Source: Ferrovum sp.
GTDB lineage: Bacteria; Pseudomonadota; Gammaproteobacteria; Burkholderiales; Ferrovaceae
NCBI GenBank assembly: GCA_010435995.1
Contig: JAAGNR010000084.1
Location: forward strand, 1-63,768
Direction of reading: 5' to 3'
Length of the DNA: 63,768 bases
Of this stretch, positions 16,971-25,541 are shown one piece after another. How positions within the stretch are numbered: the stretch's first letter is position 1; each line of letters starts with the position of its first letter. The position numbers and the translations under genes are program-made. The notes beneath the pieces are model-generated. The model did no database searches. It saw only the letters and a list, made by a program, of their open reading frames with translations, and was not told where the DNA came from.

Positions 16971-18074
16971 TCATTGTTTGGGGGGGGCAACCGTCGGTTG
17001 GGGAGGTGGAATAGCAGGAGGCGCGATGGGCTGAAGCGCTGCAGCATTCGGTGTGCCCCCCGACGCTGGAGCCGCAGGAGGCACACCTCCTGCCTGTGGA
17101 GATGCCGGAGCCGCAGGTGGCGTAGAGTCTGTGGGGGATTTGCCTGGGGAATCGGCGTTTTTCCCCGTATTGACCTGAATGACTCCGCCGTCATGTCGGG
17201 CACTTTCCTCCGCACTTTTATTCATAACGATGATGCTGATACGGCGGTTGGTCGGGTCATTGGGATCCTCTTTGTTGAGCAGCACGGCCGAGGATAAACC
17301 TACGACGCGTAGCAGTTTGTCTGGATTCATTCCGCCACGGATGAGTTCTCGGCGCGACGCATTGGCCCGGTCGGCAGACAGATCCCAGTTATTGTATCCC
17401 CCCTTATTCCCTGTGACATCCACCGAATAGGGGCGTGCGTCAGTATGGCCTGAAAGGCTAATGAAATTTGGTACGTCGTTCAGAGTCTTACCGATTTCGC
17501 CCAGAATTTCGCGGGTATAGGGTTCGAGTTGGGCGCTGCCAACACGGAACATGGGGCGGTTTTCCTTATCTACGATTTGAATGCGCAATCCATCCGTGGT
17601 GATATCCAGAAGAATCTGGTTTTTGAATTTTTCCAGATTCGGATTTTTACTGATGGCGTCTTCAATTTTGGATTTTAATTCCTTGAGCTTGTCGATCTCT
17701 TTTTCCTGTTCAAGACGTTTAAATTCTTCGTCTGTGGCTTTGAGATTGATGATTCTCTTCTTTGAAGGGAGTTCGCCGCGCTTCACCTGACCTTCGGAGC
17801 GCGTCAGATCTTTACCCCCCCCCTTGATTACGCTGGAACTGTCGCCACTCCCAGATCCTCCCTCAAGAGCCACTTTCAGGGGGGTTTTAAAATAATCCTC
17901 GATTCCCTGCATGTCTCCCTTGGTGGTCGAGCCCAATAGCCACATCAGCAGAAAAAACGCCATCATGGCGGTGACGAAGTCGGCATAAGCGATTTTCCAC
18001 GCTCCGCCATGGTGTCCTCCAGCCACTTTTTTAATGCGTTTGATGACAATGGGGCGTTTATCTTCTGCAGCCAT
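16971..18074 (-). CDS. motB: Flagellar stator protein MotB
   Basis: MotB with MotA forms the ion-driven stator and anchors it to peptidoglycan. The 367 residues hold an N-terminal cytoplasmic stretch, one membrane helix with the ion-binding aspartate in IAYADFVTAMMAFF (D32), a plug/linker rich in K and E (about 85-150), and an OmpA-like domain (about 160-290; LSGHTDARPYS, NRRISIIV). It ends in an unusual 65-residue Pro/Ala/Gly-rich tail. Two homopolymer tracts (C9 at 17815-17823 and G8 at 16980-16987 on the plus strand) lie in the gene. Ion type cannot be stated from sequence. Confidence 0.95.
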   Translation of the reverse strand: MAAEDKRPIVIKRIKKVAGGHHGGAWKIAYADFVTAMMAFFLLMWLLGSTTKGDMQGIEDYFKTPLKVALEGGSGSGDSSSVIKGGGKDLTRSEGQVKRGELPSKKRIINLKATDEEFKRLEQEKEIDKLKELKSKIEDAISKNPNLEKFKNQILLDITTDGLRIQIVDKENRPMFRVGSAQLEPYTREILGEIGKTLNDVPNFISLSGHTDARPYSVDVTGNKGGYNNWDLSADRANASRRELIRGGMNPDKLLRVVGLSSAVLLNKEDPNDPTNRRISIIVMNKSAEESARHDGGVIQVNTGKNADSPGKSPTDSTPPAAPASPQAGGVPPAAPASGGTPNAAALQPIAPPAIPPPQPTVAPPKQ

Positions 18075-18092
18075 GGACCCTGTTCCTCAGGT

Positions 18093-18947
18093 TCAGCGTT
18101 TTTGTTTTACGTGTTCTTCCAGTTCGGTAAATCCGGGGCGTTCGGTCGAGTTGAGCACCTTGCGTCCGAATTCCACCGCCATGGCTGGGGCATAGCCATT
18201 GAGGCTGGCCAGGAGAGTGACTTTGATGGTTTGAAACATCTTGGTTGACTCATCGGCTTTTTGTTCGAGCAATCCGCCCAAGGGGCCAACAAATCCATAG
18301 GCCAGAAGAATCCCTAGGAAAGTTCCAACCAGAGCATGGGCAATGAGCATCCCCAGTTCCGCCGGTGGCGCCCCTACGGATTCCATGGTGTGTACTACCC
18401 CCATTACGGCAGCAACGATCCCGAAGGCAGGGAGACCATCGCCCAGTTTCGAAATCACATGGGCGGGCACGAGGGATTCATGGTGATGAGTTTCAATTTC
18501 CACATCCATCAGGTTCTCAATCTCCATGGCGTTCAAATTGCCACTGACCATGATACGCAAATAATCCGTGATGAATTCCACCACATGATGATCACCCAAT
18601 ATTTTTGGGTACTTGGAGAATACGGCACTTTGTTCCGGATTTTCCACGTCACCCTCAATGGACATGAGTCCTTCCTTACGGATTTTTCCCAGAATTTCAT
18701 ACAGGAGTGCCATGAGTTCCATGTACGCGTCTTTGGAATACTTGGCCCCCTTGAAGATGAGGGGGAGTGCTTTGGAAGTGGCTTTGACCGCTTTTCCCGT
18801 ATTCCCGACAAACAAAGCGCCAAAGGCTCCTCCGCCGATCATGAGGAGTTCGATGGGTTGAAACAAGGCCCCCAGATGACCACCTGCCATGGCAAACCCG
18901 CCAAAGATGGTGCCCAGCACGACCACATAACCGATAATGACAAACAT
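18093..18947 (-). CDS. motA: Flagellar motor stator protein MotA
   Basis: The 284-residue MotA has four membrane helices, the large cytoplasmic loop between helices 2 and 3 that contacts FliG (charged stretch KIRKEGLMSIEGDVENPE), and the proline-containing pore segment near residue 170-210 (VPAHVISKLGDGLPAFGIVAAVMGVVHTM is spread over 160-190). Length and start match the enteric-type long MotA. GGAG lies ahead of the ATG. It heads the mot-che unit and is followed by motB after 18 bp. Confidence 0.96.
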   Translation of the reverse strand: MFVIIGYVVVLGTIFGGFAMAGGHLGALFQPIELLMIGGGAFGALFVGNTGKAVKATSKALPLIFKGAKYSKDAYMELMALLYEILGKIRKEGLMSIEGDVENPEQSAVFSKYPKILGDHHVVEFITDYLRIMVSGNLNAMEIENLMDVEIETHHHESLVPAHVISKLGDGLPAFGIVAAVMGVVHTMESVGAPPAELGMLIAHALVGTFLGILLAYGFVGPLGGLLEQKADESTKMFQTIKVTLLASLNGYAPAMAVEFGRKVLNSTERPGFTELEEHVKQKR

Positions 18948-19039
18948 GAAAAAGCTCCAGATGCGTTATTAAAGTTTCTTGGAGTGTTCAGGCGCCATTC
19001 TAATCATGAAATGGGAGCAAGCGCACGAGGTTCCTTAGG

Positions 19040-19066
19040 ATTTCGGCGATATTTTTTAAAACTTAA
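19040..19066 (-). promoter_or_regulatory. Imperfect sigma-28-like promoter ahead of motA
   Basis: Read on the minus strand, TTAA (19066-19063), 15 bases, then GCCGAAAT (19047-19040) matches the sigma-28 consensus TAAA-N15-GCCGATAA at 9 of 12 positions. It sits at the flhC stop codon, about 85 bases ahead of motA, the expected place for a class III promoter of motAB-che. The match is weaker than the exact sites elsewhere in the window. Confidence 0.4.
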
Positions 19067-19626
19067 GGTTTATCGAGGAAGGCTTGGGCAGAATTCGATC
19101 TTTTTTTAGACTTTCCTGCCCGTGATGGGGGGGCACAAATGCCGCAGATAAAATTTTCGGTCAGCTCGTGGGTATGGACCACATAGTTTCCTCCGCAGCG
19201 AATACATGGGGCGGTTTGGAGCATGTCTGCATTGCAGAAACGGAGCAGAAACCATGCGCGCGTAATGCTGAGAACGGCATCCTCGCCGCTGAGGGTCATC
19301 TGTTCCAGGTACAGTCGGTAACTTTTGATGAGAAGTTCCAGCGCCGGAAGGGAGATGTTTTCCTCGAGGTAGCGGTAGATTCCAAGAAACAGGGAAGCAT
19401 GGATATTCGGTTGCCAACTCATAAACCAGTCGGTGGAATAGGGGAGCATGCCCTTTGAGGGGGAGTGCCCAGCCACCTCGCGATAAAGGCGTAGGAGTCG
19501 TTCGCGGCTGAGATGCGTTTCTTCCTGTAGCAGTTGCAGTCGCGCTCCCAAGGCAATGAGTTCACTTGCCCACTGAACCTCCTGAGCTTCGGCAACCAGA
19601 CTTTGTTTGTTGGTCAAGGTTGTCAA
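19063..19626 (-). CDS. flhC: Flagellar transcriptional activator FlhC
   Basis: FlhC joins FlhD in the FlhD4C2 complex that activates class II flagellar promoters. 187 residues with all four zinc cysteines (C141 and C144 in CIRCGG, C161 and C164 in CGIC), matching the enteric spacing. It overlaps flhD by four bases (coupled). The basic tail after the zinc site (KSKKRS) fits DNA contact. Confidence 0.96.
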   Translation of the reverse strand: MTTLTNKQSLVAEAQEVQWASELIALGARLQLLQEETHLSRERLLRLYREVAGHSPSKGMLPYSTDWFMSWQPNIHASLFLGIYRYLEENISLPALELLIKSYRLYLEQMTLSGEDAVLSITRAWFLLRFCNADMLQTAPCIRCGGNYVVHTHELTENFICGICAPPSRAGKSKKRSNSAQAFLDKP

Positions 19627-19943
19627 ACGAAAAGAGATTCAGCGGGCTGTCCAGCCATGAGAATGGCGGCGTGGGGCTGAGCCATGAGACGATCTTTCGA
19701 GTGATCGGTGATCATATTGAGCAATAGGTTTTCATCGAAGCGGAAGCGGCACACCAGCATGTTCGAAGCCGCCATTTTGATCAGCTGCGCCGGGGTCAGG
19801 GTGGCAATAAGATCTGCCATTTCTGCATTGATGCCTAAACGAAACAGGGCGGCGGCCATATCCTGATTGATCATGTTTTGTGCCAACATGAGATACGAAA
19901 GGTTGGCATCCTTGATTTCTTCATGGAGTTGGGCGGGGTTCAT
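19623..19943 (-). CDS. flhD: Flagellar transcriptional regulator FlhD
   Basis: The master regulator partner of FlhC. I place the start at 19943 because AGGAG lies seven bases ahead of it and the product (106 residues, MNPAQLHEEIKDANLSYL) matches FlhD; an in-frame ATG two codons upstream sits almost on the ribosome site, and the frame open to 20072 gives an unrelated N terminus. The motif LSYLMLAQNMINQD and the FRLGINAEMADLIATL region are typical of the helical FlhD fold. The transcript leader appears long, about 215 bases from the sigma-28-type site. Confidence 0.94.
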   Translation of the reverse strand: MNPAQLHEEIKDANLSYLMLAQNMINQDMAAALFRLGINAEMADLIATLTPAQLIKMAASNMLVCRFRFDENLLLNMITDHSKDRLMAQPHAAILMAGQPAESLFV

Positions 19944-20365
19944 GAACATTCTCCTGTCATTCCAGGCTCCGGATGAGCCTCGTTGAACCCATTGTGCAGA
20001 GACTGGGCAGGAGAATAAATCGGTAGATTGCTGAATTTTATGTAGGTAAAATTCTACGGACGACAAAAGCACCCGTCGCTTGTAATTTCAAATAAGCGCG
20101 GGCAGAATTATAAAGCTCATATTTTTCAAGGACGTAATACAAAATATCAATCCCTTCACAAGGGTTATCGGCACGCTTTAGAAAAACTTTAGGGTTTTTT
20201 TATATTTTTTTAAAATATTTTTTTGGTGGATCCGAGTGTCTCATTTTGGCACTGACAAACTGTCATGTGTGAAATAGTCGGGCAAATTGCCAGTTGTTCG
20301 CCTCTTAGGGTGGCGGGCAGGGTCGGGATAATGATCGGTAGTGTCCCCCTTATACCGAGCGAACC
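19944..20365. other. Divergent intergenic region flhD-flhB (422 bp)
   Basis: The longest gap in the window. It holds the sigma-28-type site of flhDC, an A/T-rich block (about 20188-20226), an inverted repeat TGACA-AAC-TGTCA (20253-20265) and another GGCAA-A-TTGCC (20281-20291), either of which could be an operator. A GATAAT -10 candidate near 20326 for flhB lacks a good -35, as expected for an FlhDC-activated promoter. I see no credible small gene. Confidence 0.6.
20165..20191 (-). promoter_or_regulatory. Exact sigma-28 promoter match upstream of flhDC
   Basis: On the minus strand TAAA (20191-20188), exactly 15 bases, then GCCGATAA (20172-20165): a full match to the FliA consensus, pointing at flhD. 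The DNA immediately upstream (20192-20226) is a run of A and T resembling an UP element. The predicted start near 20158 leaves a leader of about 215 bases. Placement of a FliA promoter on the master operon is inferred, not proven. Confidence 0.7.
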
Positions 20366-21514
20366 ATGGCCGATGACAGTGATTTGGAAAAAACCGAGCA
20401 GCCTTCGCAGCGCCGCCTGGATCAGGCGCGTGAGGAGGGGCAGGTGGCTCGTTCACGCGAATTGTCTACCTTTATGGGGTTGCTGGCAGGGGGGGGTGGG
20501 CTCTGGTTCATGGGGAGCTACATCCATCAATCTCTATTGACATTATTGCGCCAAGGGTTGAGTTTTGATGCTGGGGTGGCTCAAGATCCGGGACGCATGG
20601 TGGAACAGCTCAGCGGTCTGGGTTTCTTTGCGATCTGGACTTTTATTCCGCTGATGGGTCTTCTGGTGGCAACGGCAGTATTTTCACCGTTATTACTGAA
20701 CGGATGGCTGTTCAGTTTTCAGCCACTTCAACCGAAGTTTTCTCGCCTTGACCCTGGGGCGGGGTTGGCACGTATGTTTTCCCGCCAAAGTTTGGTGGAA
20801 TTGGGGAAAAGTATTGCCAAAGCGCTGGTGGTTGGCCTAGCGGGTATTTGGGCGATGTGGCATTTGCTGGATCAGATATTGGCCTTGCCGGGAATGGCGG
20901 TGACGCAAGCGGCTTCGCGGATGGGCTCTCTGGTGGGGCAATCTTTTATGTTGCTGTTGCTAGGCATGATGCTGGTGGCTGCCGTCGATGTGCCGTTTCA
21001 ATTATGGGAACATAATCGCCGTCTGCGCATGACCAAAGAAGAAGTTCGGCAGGAAGCCAAGGAGACGGAAGGCGATCCCCATGTCAAGAGTAAGATTCGT
21101 GGCATGCAGCGCGAAATGGCCAGACGTCGCATGATGGCGCAGATTCCTACGGCAGATGTCGTGGTGACCAATCCGACTCACTATGCCGTGGCCTTACGAT
21201 ATCGTGAGGGTACGATGCGCGCACCCATTGTGGTTGCTAAGGGAGTTCATTTGGTGGCGGCACGCATTCGCGAAACTGCAGCAAATCACCAAATTCCCGT
21301 TGTGGAAGCGCCGGAGCTGGCTCGTGCCCTATATGCTCATACCGATCTCGAGCATCCCATTCCCGAGGCATTGTATTTGGCTGTGGCCGAAATTCTGGCC
21401 TATGCCTATCAGTTACAGCGGCAACGGCAAGAGGGTGGGGTCGTCCCCATGGTTCCACAACATCTTCCTGTTCCTCCCCATTTGGATCCTGAATCTCGAG
21501 TGAGCGCTTCATGA
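20366..21514 (+). CDS. flhB: Flagellar export apparatus protein FlhB
   Basis: FlhB is the substrate-specificity switch of the flagellar type III export gate. 382 residues: a charged N terminus (DDSDLEKTEQPSQRRLDQAREEGQVARS), four membrane helices (about 30-210) and a cytoplasmic domain with the self-cleavage site NPTHYAVALRY. A proline-rich tail (about 350-382) exceeds the E. coli form slightly. A G8 run codes for the Gly cluster near residue 44. It overlaps flhA by four bases. Confidence 0.97.
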   Translation: MADDSDLEKTEQPSQRRLDQAREEGQVARSRELSTFMGLLAGGGGLWFMGSYIHQSLLTLLRQGLSFDAGVAQDPGRMVEQLSGLGFFAIWTFIPLMGLLVATAVFSPLLLNGWLFSFQPLQPKFSRLDPGAGLARMFSRQSLVELGKSIAKALVVGLAGIWAMWHLLDQILALPGMAVTQAASRMGSLVGQSFMLLLLGMMLVAAVDVPFQLWEHNRRLRMTKEEVRQEAKETEGDPHVKSKIRGMQREMARRRMMAQIPTADVVVTNPTHYAVALRYREGTMRAPIVVAKGVHLVAARIRETAANHQIPVVEAPELARALYAHTDLEHPIPEALYLAVAEILAYAYQLQRQRQEGGVVPMVPQHLPVPPHLDPESRVSAS

Positions 21515-23595
21515 ATGCATTGACCGCATTGCAAGGGTTTTTCAAAAATACCGGGGTACGTGGCTTGGCTGGGCCGGTACTGATCATCATGATACTCAGC
21601 ATGATGGTGCTGCCTCTTCCGGCATTCCTGCTGGATGTTCTGTTTACGTTCAACATTGCTGTCTCCATCATGGTTTTGCTGGTCAGCATGAACACTTTGA
21701 AACCGTTGGAGTTTTCGGCATTTCCCACGGTATTGCTCATTACCACGTTGCTGCGCCTCTCATTGAATGTGGCTTCTACTCGTGTGGTTCTGCTCGAGGG
21801 GCATACGGGTCCGGATGCTGCGGGCAAGGTGATCGAGTCCTTTGGCCATTTTTTGGTGGGAGGAAATTTTGCCGTAGGGATTGTCGTGTTCATGATTCTG
21901 GTGGTGATCAATTTTGTGGTAATCACCAAAGGGGCAGGACGGATTGCTGAAGTGGGTGCGCGCTTTACTTTGGATGCCATGCCGGGCAAACAGATGGCCA
22001 TCGATGCTGATCTGAATGCCGGGTTGATCGGAGAAGACGAGGCACGGAAACGGCGCACCAATATTGCTCAGGAAGCGGATTTTTATGGGTCCATGGATGG
22101 GGCCAGCAAATTTGTGCGCGGTGATGCAGTCGCCGGAATCATCATTCTCCTGATCAATATCATCGGCGGGTTTATTGTGGGAGTGCTGCAACATAACCTA
22201 GACGTGAGCACAGCAGCCAAAAATTATACGTTGCTGACCATTGGAGATGGCTTGGTGGCACAGATTCCAGCCCTGGTGATTTCCACGGCGGCGGGTATTG
22301 TGGTCAGTCGTGTCTCTACGGATGAAAATATTGGACAACAACTGGTAGGGCAGATTTTTACTCAACCGCTGGTGCTGATTCTGACAGGCCTGATCATTGG
22401 GGCGTTGGGTATGGTGCCGGGGATGCCACACTTTGCTTTTCTGCTCTTTGCGGCATTACTGGGGGGCTGGGGGACTACGCTGTTGCGGCGGAAAAATCAG
22501 CAAACCATTGAAGCGGCAACCCCAGCGGCGCCTCCCATATCCTTGGAGGCACCCGAAGCCAGTTGGGAAGATGTGATGCCCATTGATGTGTTGGGTCTGG
22601 AAGTGGGCTATCGTCTTATCTCCTTGGTGGATAAAGATCGTGACGGTGATTTGTTGAGAAGAATTAAAGGGATACGTAGAAAATTTGCCCAGGAAATAGG
22701 GTTTTTGCCGCCTTCCATTCATATTCGTGACAATCTTGATTTGCGTCCCAATGCGTATCGCATCACCCTGAAGGGAGCTGAGGTCGGCTCAGGGGAGGCC
22801 ATGCCGGGTCAATTTTTGGCCATCAATCCAGGCCAGGTCAGCGGAGTTGTGCAAGGAACCGCAACCCAGGATCCTGCGTTTGGGCTACCGGCCATATGGA
22901 TCGATGCTGGACTGAAAGATCATGCTCAGGCCTTGGGCTATACCGTGGTGGATGTCAGTACGGTGGTGGCCACGCACCTGAGCCATCTGTTGCATATTCA
23001 GGCATCCAACCTGCTGGGTCTGCAGGAACTGCATCAGTTGCTGGAGCATGTGGCCAAGCAGTTTCCTAAGCTGACAGAAGAATTGATTCCCAAGGTGATT
23101 TCCCACGCCACGTTGCAAAAAGTCTTGCAGAATTTGCTGGATGAAGCGATTCCGGTGCGCGATATGCGCACCATTCTTGAAACACTTTCCAAACAAACCC
23201 TGTTGGCCCAGGATCCAGTCGCCTTGACGGCGCAGGTGCGTGTAGCCCTCGGACCAGCCATCGTACAGCAACTGTATCCGGCCTCTCAGGAGCTTCAGGT
23301 CATTGCTATGGATAAAGAACTGGAATTTCTATTGACTCAGGCCCTGCAGGCGGGGGGCCAGTACCAAGCCATCGAGCCAGGTCTGGCCGATACTTTATTG
23401 CGCGAAGCCAAGGTGGCTGCGGAACGCCAGGAGCTTCTGGGATTGCCCACGGTACTGCTGGTTCCAGGTCAGTTGCGCGATTTGTTGGCGCGCTTTTTAC
23501 GGCGTGGTTTGCCGCAATTAAAAGTTCTTTCCCAGGATGAAGTTCCTGGGTTCAAAACGGTCCGCGTTACCACCTTAGTAGGAGGAAGGGCATGA
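21511..23595 (+). CDS. flhA: Flagellar export gate protein FlhA
   Basis: FlhA forms the nonameric export gate ring. 694 residues, the normal length: about eight membrane helices in residues 20-310, the FHIPEP-type conserved cytoplasmic loop (GRIAEVGARFTLDAMPGKQMAIDADLN is its core, about 148-175) and the large cytoplasmic domain (350-694) that docks chaperones. It is coupled by four-base overlaps to flhB upstream and flhF downstream. Confidence 0.98.
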   Translation: MNALTALQGFFKNTGVRGLAGPVLIIMILSMMVLPLPAFLLDVLFTFNIAVSIMVLLVSMNTLKPLEFSAFPTVLLITTLLRLSLNVASTRVVLLEGHTGPDAAGKVIESFGHFLVGGNFAVGIVVFMILVVINFVVITKGAGRIAEVGARFTLDAMPGKQMAIDADLNAGLIGEDEARKRRTNIAQEADFYGSMDGASKFVRGDAVAGIIILLINIIGGFIVGVLQHNLDVSTAAKNYTLLTIGDGLVAQIPALVISTAAGIVVSRVSTDENIGQQLVGQIFTQPLVLILTGLIIGALGMVPGMPHFAFLLFAALLGGWGTTLLRRKNQQTIEAATPAAPPISLEAPEASWEDVMPIDVLGLEVGYRLISLVDKDRDGDLLRRIKGIRRKFAQEIGFLPPSIHIRDNLDLRPNAYRITLKGAEVGSGEAMPGQFLAINPGQVSGVVQGTATQDPAFGLPAIWIDAGLKDHAQALGYTVVDVSTVVATHLSHLLHIQASNLLGLQELHQLLEHVAKQFPKLTEELIPKVISHATLQKVLQNLLDEAIPVRDMRTILETLSKQTLLAQDPVALTAQVRVALGPAIVQQLYPASQELQVIAMDKELEFLLTQALQAGGQYQAIEPGLADTLLREAKVAAERQELLGLPTVLLVPGQLRDLLARFLRRGLPQLKVLSQDEVPGFKTVRVTTLVGGRA

Positions 23596-24677
23596 GTACA
23601 CAAACCAAAACCATTATGGCCACCAATGCACGCGAGGCACTGCGTCAGGTGCGCTTGCAGGTGGGAGAGGATGCCGTCATTTTGTCCAACCGGCGCGTGG
23701 GTGATCAAGTCGAAATTGTGGCAGCTGCACCCGACGTTTTGGCTCAACTGAAGTGCGGTCAGAAGTCTGAAGAGACGCAATTCACCCAGTTGATGGAGGA
23801 AATGCAGCGCTTGAAATCCGAATTACAGGGTTTGGCGAAGCAACCCAGAAAAGATTCCAAAAAAGAAAGAATTCAGCGCAGTCTGGTGCGGACCGGTTTC
23901 AGTCAGCACCTGGCGGAACAAGTGTTGGAACATATGCCGGAAGATGCGGGATTGAATTGGGTGACGCAGGTATTGGAAAGAAATTTGCGCCTTGCCCATG
24001 GAGATACCGTGGTGGTGGAGGGCGGGGGCGTTTTTGCTTTGGTGGGCCCTACCGGAGTGGGAAAAACCACGACTACGGCAAAGTTGGCGGCGCGAGCCGT
24101 GGCACGTTTTGGTGCTGCCAGAGTGGGGTTGGTGACCACTGACAGTTACCGCGTAGGAGCCCATGAGCAATTGCGTATCTACGGTCGTATTCTGGGTGTT
24201 CCAGTACATACCGTGAAGGATGGGGCTGATCTCAAACTGACGCTGGACAGTTTGCGTGACAAGCATCTGGTGCTGATCGATACCATGGGCATGGGGCAGC
24301 GGGACAGTCGTGTTCAGGAGCAGATCAGTCAGCTCGATGCTTTGGGGGTGCGACGGTTATTATTGCTGAATGCCACGAGTAATCTACATACCTTGGAAGA
24401 CGTGGTGCGGGTTTATCGTACCCCGAATGTTGTGGGGTGTATTCCCACCAAGTTGGATGAAGCGTTGTCCATGGGGGGGGTTGTGGATGTCATGATTCGC
24501 CATCGGTTGCCACTGTGTTATGTGGCGGATGGTCAGCGTGTCCCTGAAGACCTGCGCGAGGCGAATGTGGCCTCCTTGCTTTACTCCACTTTTACCAGTT
24601 TGGAAACGGTGGGGTACAGCGCCATGACCTCATTGGATGTCGCGCTCAAGGAGCGGAGAATCTCCCATGCTGCCTGA
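23592..24677 (+). CDS. flhF: Flagellar biosynthesis GTPase FlhF
   Basis: An SRP-type GTPase that places the flagellum, usually at the pole. 361 residues with an N-terminal basic/coiled region, an N domain and the G domain: P-loop GPTGVGKTTTTAKLAAR (about 152-168), TTDSYRVGAHEQL (G2) and IDTMGMGQRD (G3). The G3 position has DTMG, as in SRP GTPases (DTAG) with one change. The 3' end overlaps the start of flhG by 11 bp. A G8 tract at 24473-24480 lies in frame near the C terminus. Confidence 0.96.
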   Translation: MSTQTKTIMATNAREALRQVRLQVGEDAVILSNRRVGDQVEIVAAAPDVLAQLKCGQKSEETQFTQLMEEMQRLKSELQGLAKQPRKDSKKERIQRSLVRTGFSQHLAEQVLEHMPEDAGLNWVTQVLERNLRLAHGDTVVVEGGGVFALVGPTGVGKTTTTAKLAARAVARFGAARVGLVTTDSYRVGAHEQLRIYGRILGVPVHTVKDGADLKLTLDSLRDKHLVLIDTMGMGQRDSRVQEQISQLDALGVRRLLLLNATSNLHTLEDVVRVYRTPNVVGCIPTKLDEALSMGGVVDVMIRHRLPLCYVADGQRVPEDLREANVASLLYSTFTSLETVGYSAMTSLDVALKERRISHAA

Positions 24678-25539
24678 ACGCTGGTCAGATCAGGCAGCAG
24701 GTCTGCGCGCATGGGTTCATGCTTCCCTGCCTGCCGTATTGACGGTAATGGGAGCAAGCCCAGGGGTCGGTGCTTCTCTGGTGGTGGCTGGTTTGGCCAG
24801 GGCTCCGGGAGAAGCGCAGCGGATTTTGGTGTTGGACGAGCAGTCAGGTCCTGGGAGTCTGGCGCAGATTTTGAATTTGCGTCTGCGTTACCGCTGGGAG
24901 CAGGCGCTGGCGGGCGAGATCCCGTGGCATCAAGTTTGTTTGACCGTATGCAATGAGGTCACGTATCTCAATCTTTCTTTCTCTCGAGTCAAAACAGAGG
25001 TGGGCGCTCCGGTCGCGTTGGAAAAGGTTTTGCGTCAATTGGCCCAATCCCGCGATGTGGTGTTGGTCGACGGACATACTTTGCGGTTATCACAGGCGTT
25101 ACATGGGACTGCATCCAGTGAATTGCAACGACAAGTGTTGGTGGTGGATGGGTTATTGTCCGGTGGTGCAGGGATCCAGCGTCAACTAGATATTCTTGTA
25201 CGCGGTGGGGCGGCTACGTTGGGGGTGGTGGTCAACCGAGTCGTTTCTCATGGGCAGGCCCAGGAGAGTTATGGGCAAGTAGAAGAGTGGGTGCGTCGAT
25301 TGGGTGGGGGCTGCCAGGATTTGGGTCATCTGCCTCTTGCCCAAAACGGGGCTCATGATCGACAATGGAGTACGGATCGAGTGGGAGGGCTGCCTTTGTT
25401 GTCTCTGCCTCAGGCATTGATTGCCCTGAAAAAAAATGTTCAAAGCTGGATCATGCAAAGAAGTGGAGTGAATCAGGCCGTGATGCTTCAAGGAAGATTG
25501 TCGCAAGTAGGTTCCGCTTACCCTTGGGGACAAGGGTAA
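24667..25539 (+). CDS. flhG: FlhG/FleN-like ParA/MinD-family protein with degenerate P-loop
   Basis: By position (flhF-flhG-fliA) and fold this is FlhG, which limits flagellar number and antagonises FlhF. The start at 24667 gives 290 residues. The expected deviant Walker A of MinD proteins (KGGVGKT) is here GASPGVGAS (about residues 29-37), lacking both lysines, so ATP hydrolysis is doubtful. Later motifs VLVDGHTLR (Walker-B-like) and VVVNRVVSH are recognisable. It could act as a nucleotide-independent scaffold, or a separate ParA in the locus may supply the ATPase function. The family call is secure; function as FlhG is inferred. Confidence 0.8.
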   Translation: MLPERWSDQAAGLRAWVHASLPAVLTVMGASPGVGASLVVAGLARAPGEAQRILVLDEQSGPGSLAQILNLRLRYRWEQALAGEIPWHQVCLTVCNEVTYLNLSFSRVKTEVGAPVALEKVLRQLAQSRDVVLVDGHTLRLSQALHGTASSELQRQVLVVDGLLSGGAGIQRQLDILVRGGAATLGVVVNRVVSHGQAQESYGQVEEWVRRLGGGCQDLGHLPLAQNGAHDRQWSTDRVGGLPLLSLPQALIALKKNVQSWIMQRSGVNQAVMLQGRLSQVGSAYPWGQG

Positions 25540-25541
25540 AG

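Noticed and set aside
19944-20072. N-terminal extension of flhD
   Set aside because: The extension does not resemble FlhD and the internal AGGAG decides the start at 19943.
20266-20298. FlhDC box upstream of flhB
   Set aside because: A GAAATAGTCG stretch resembles half of the consensus but needs a one-base gap and has no partner half; too weak to list as a site.
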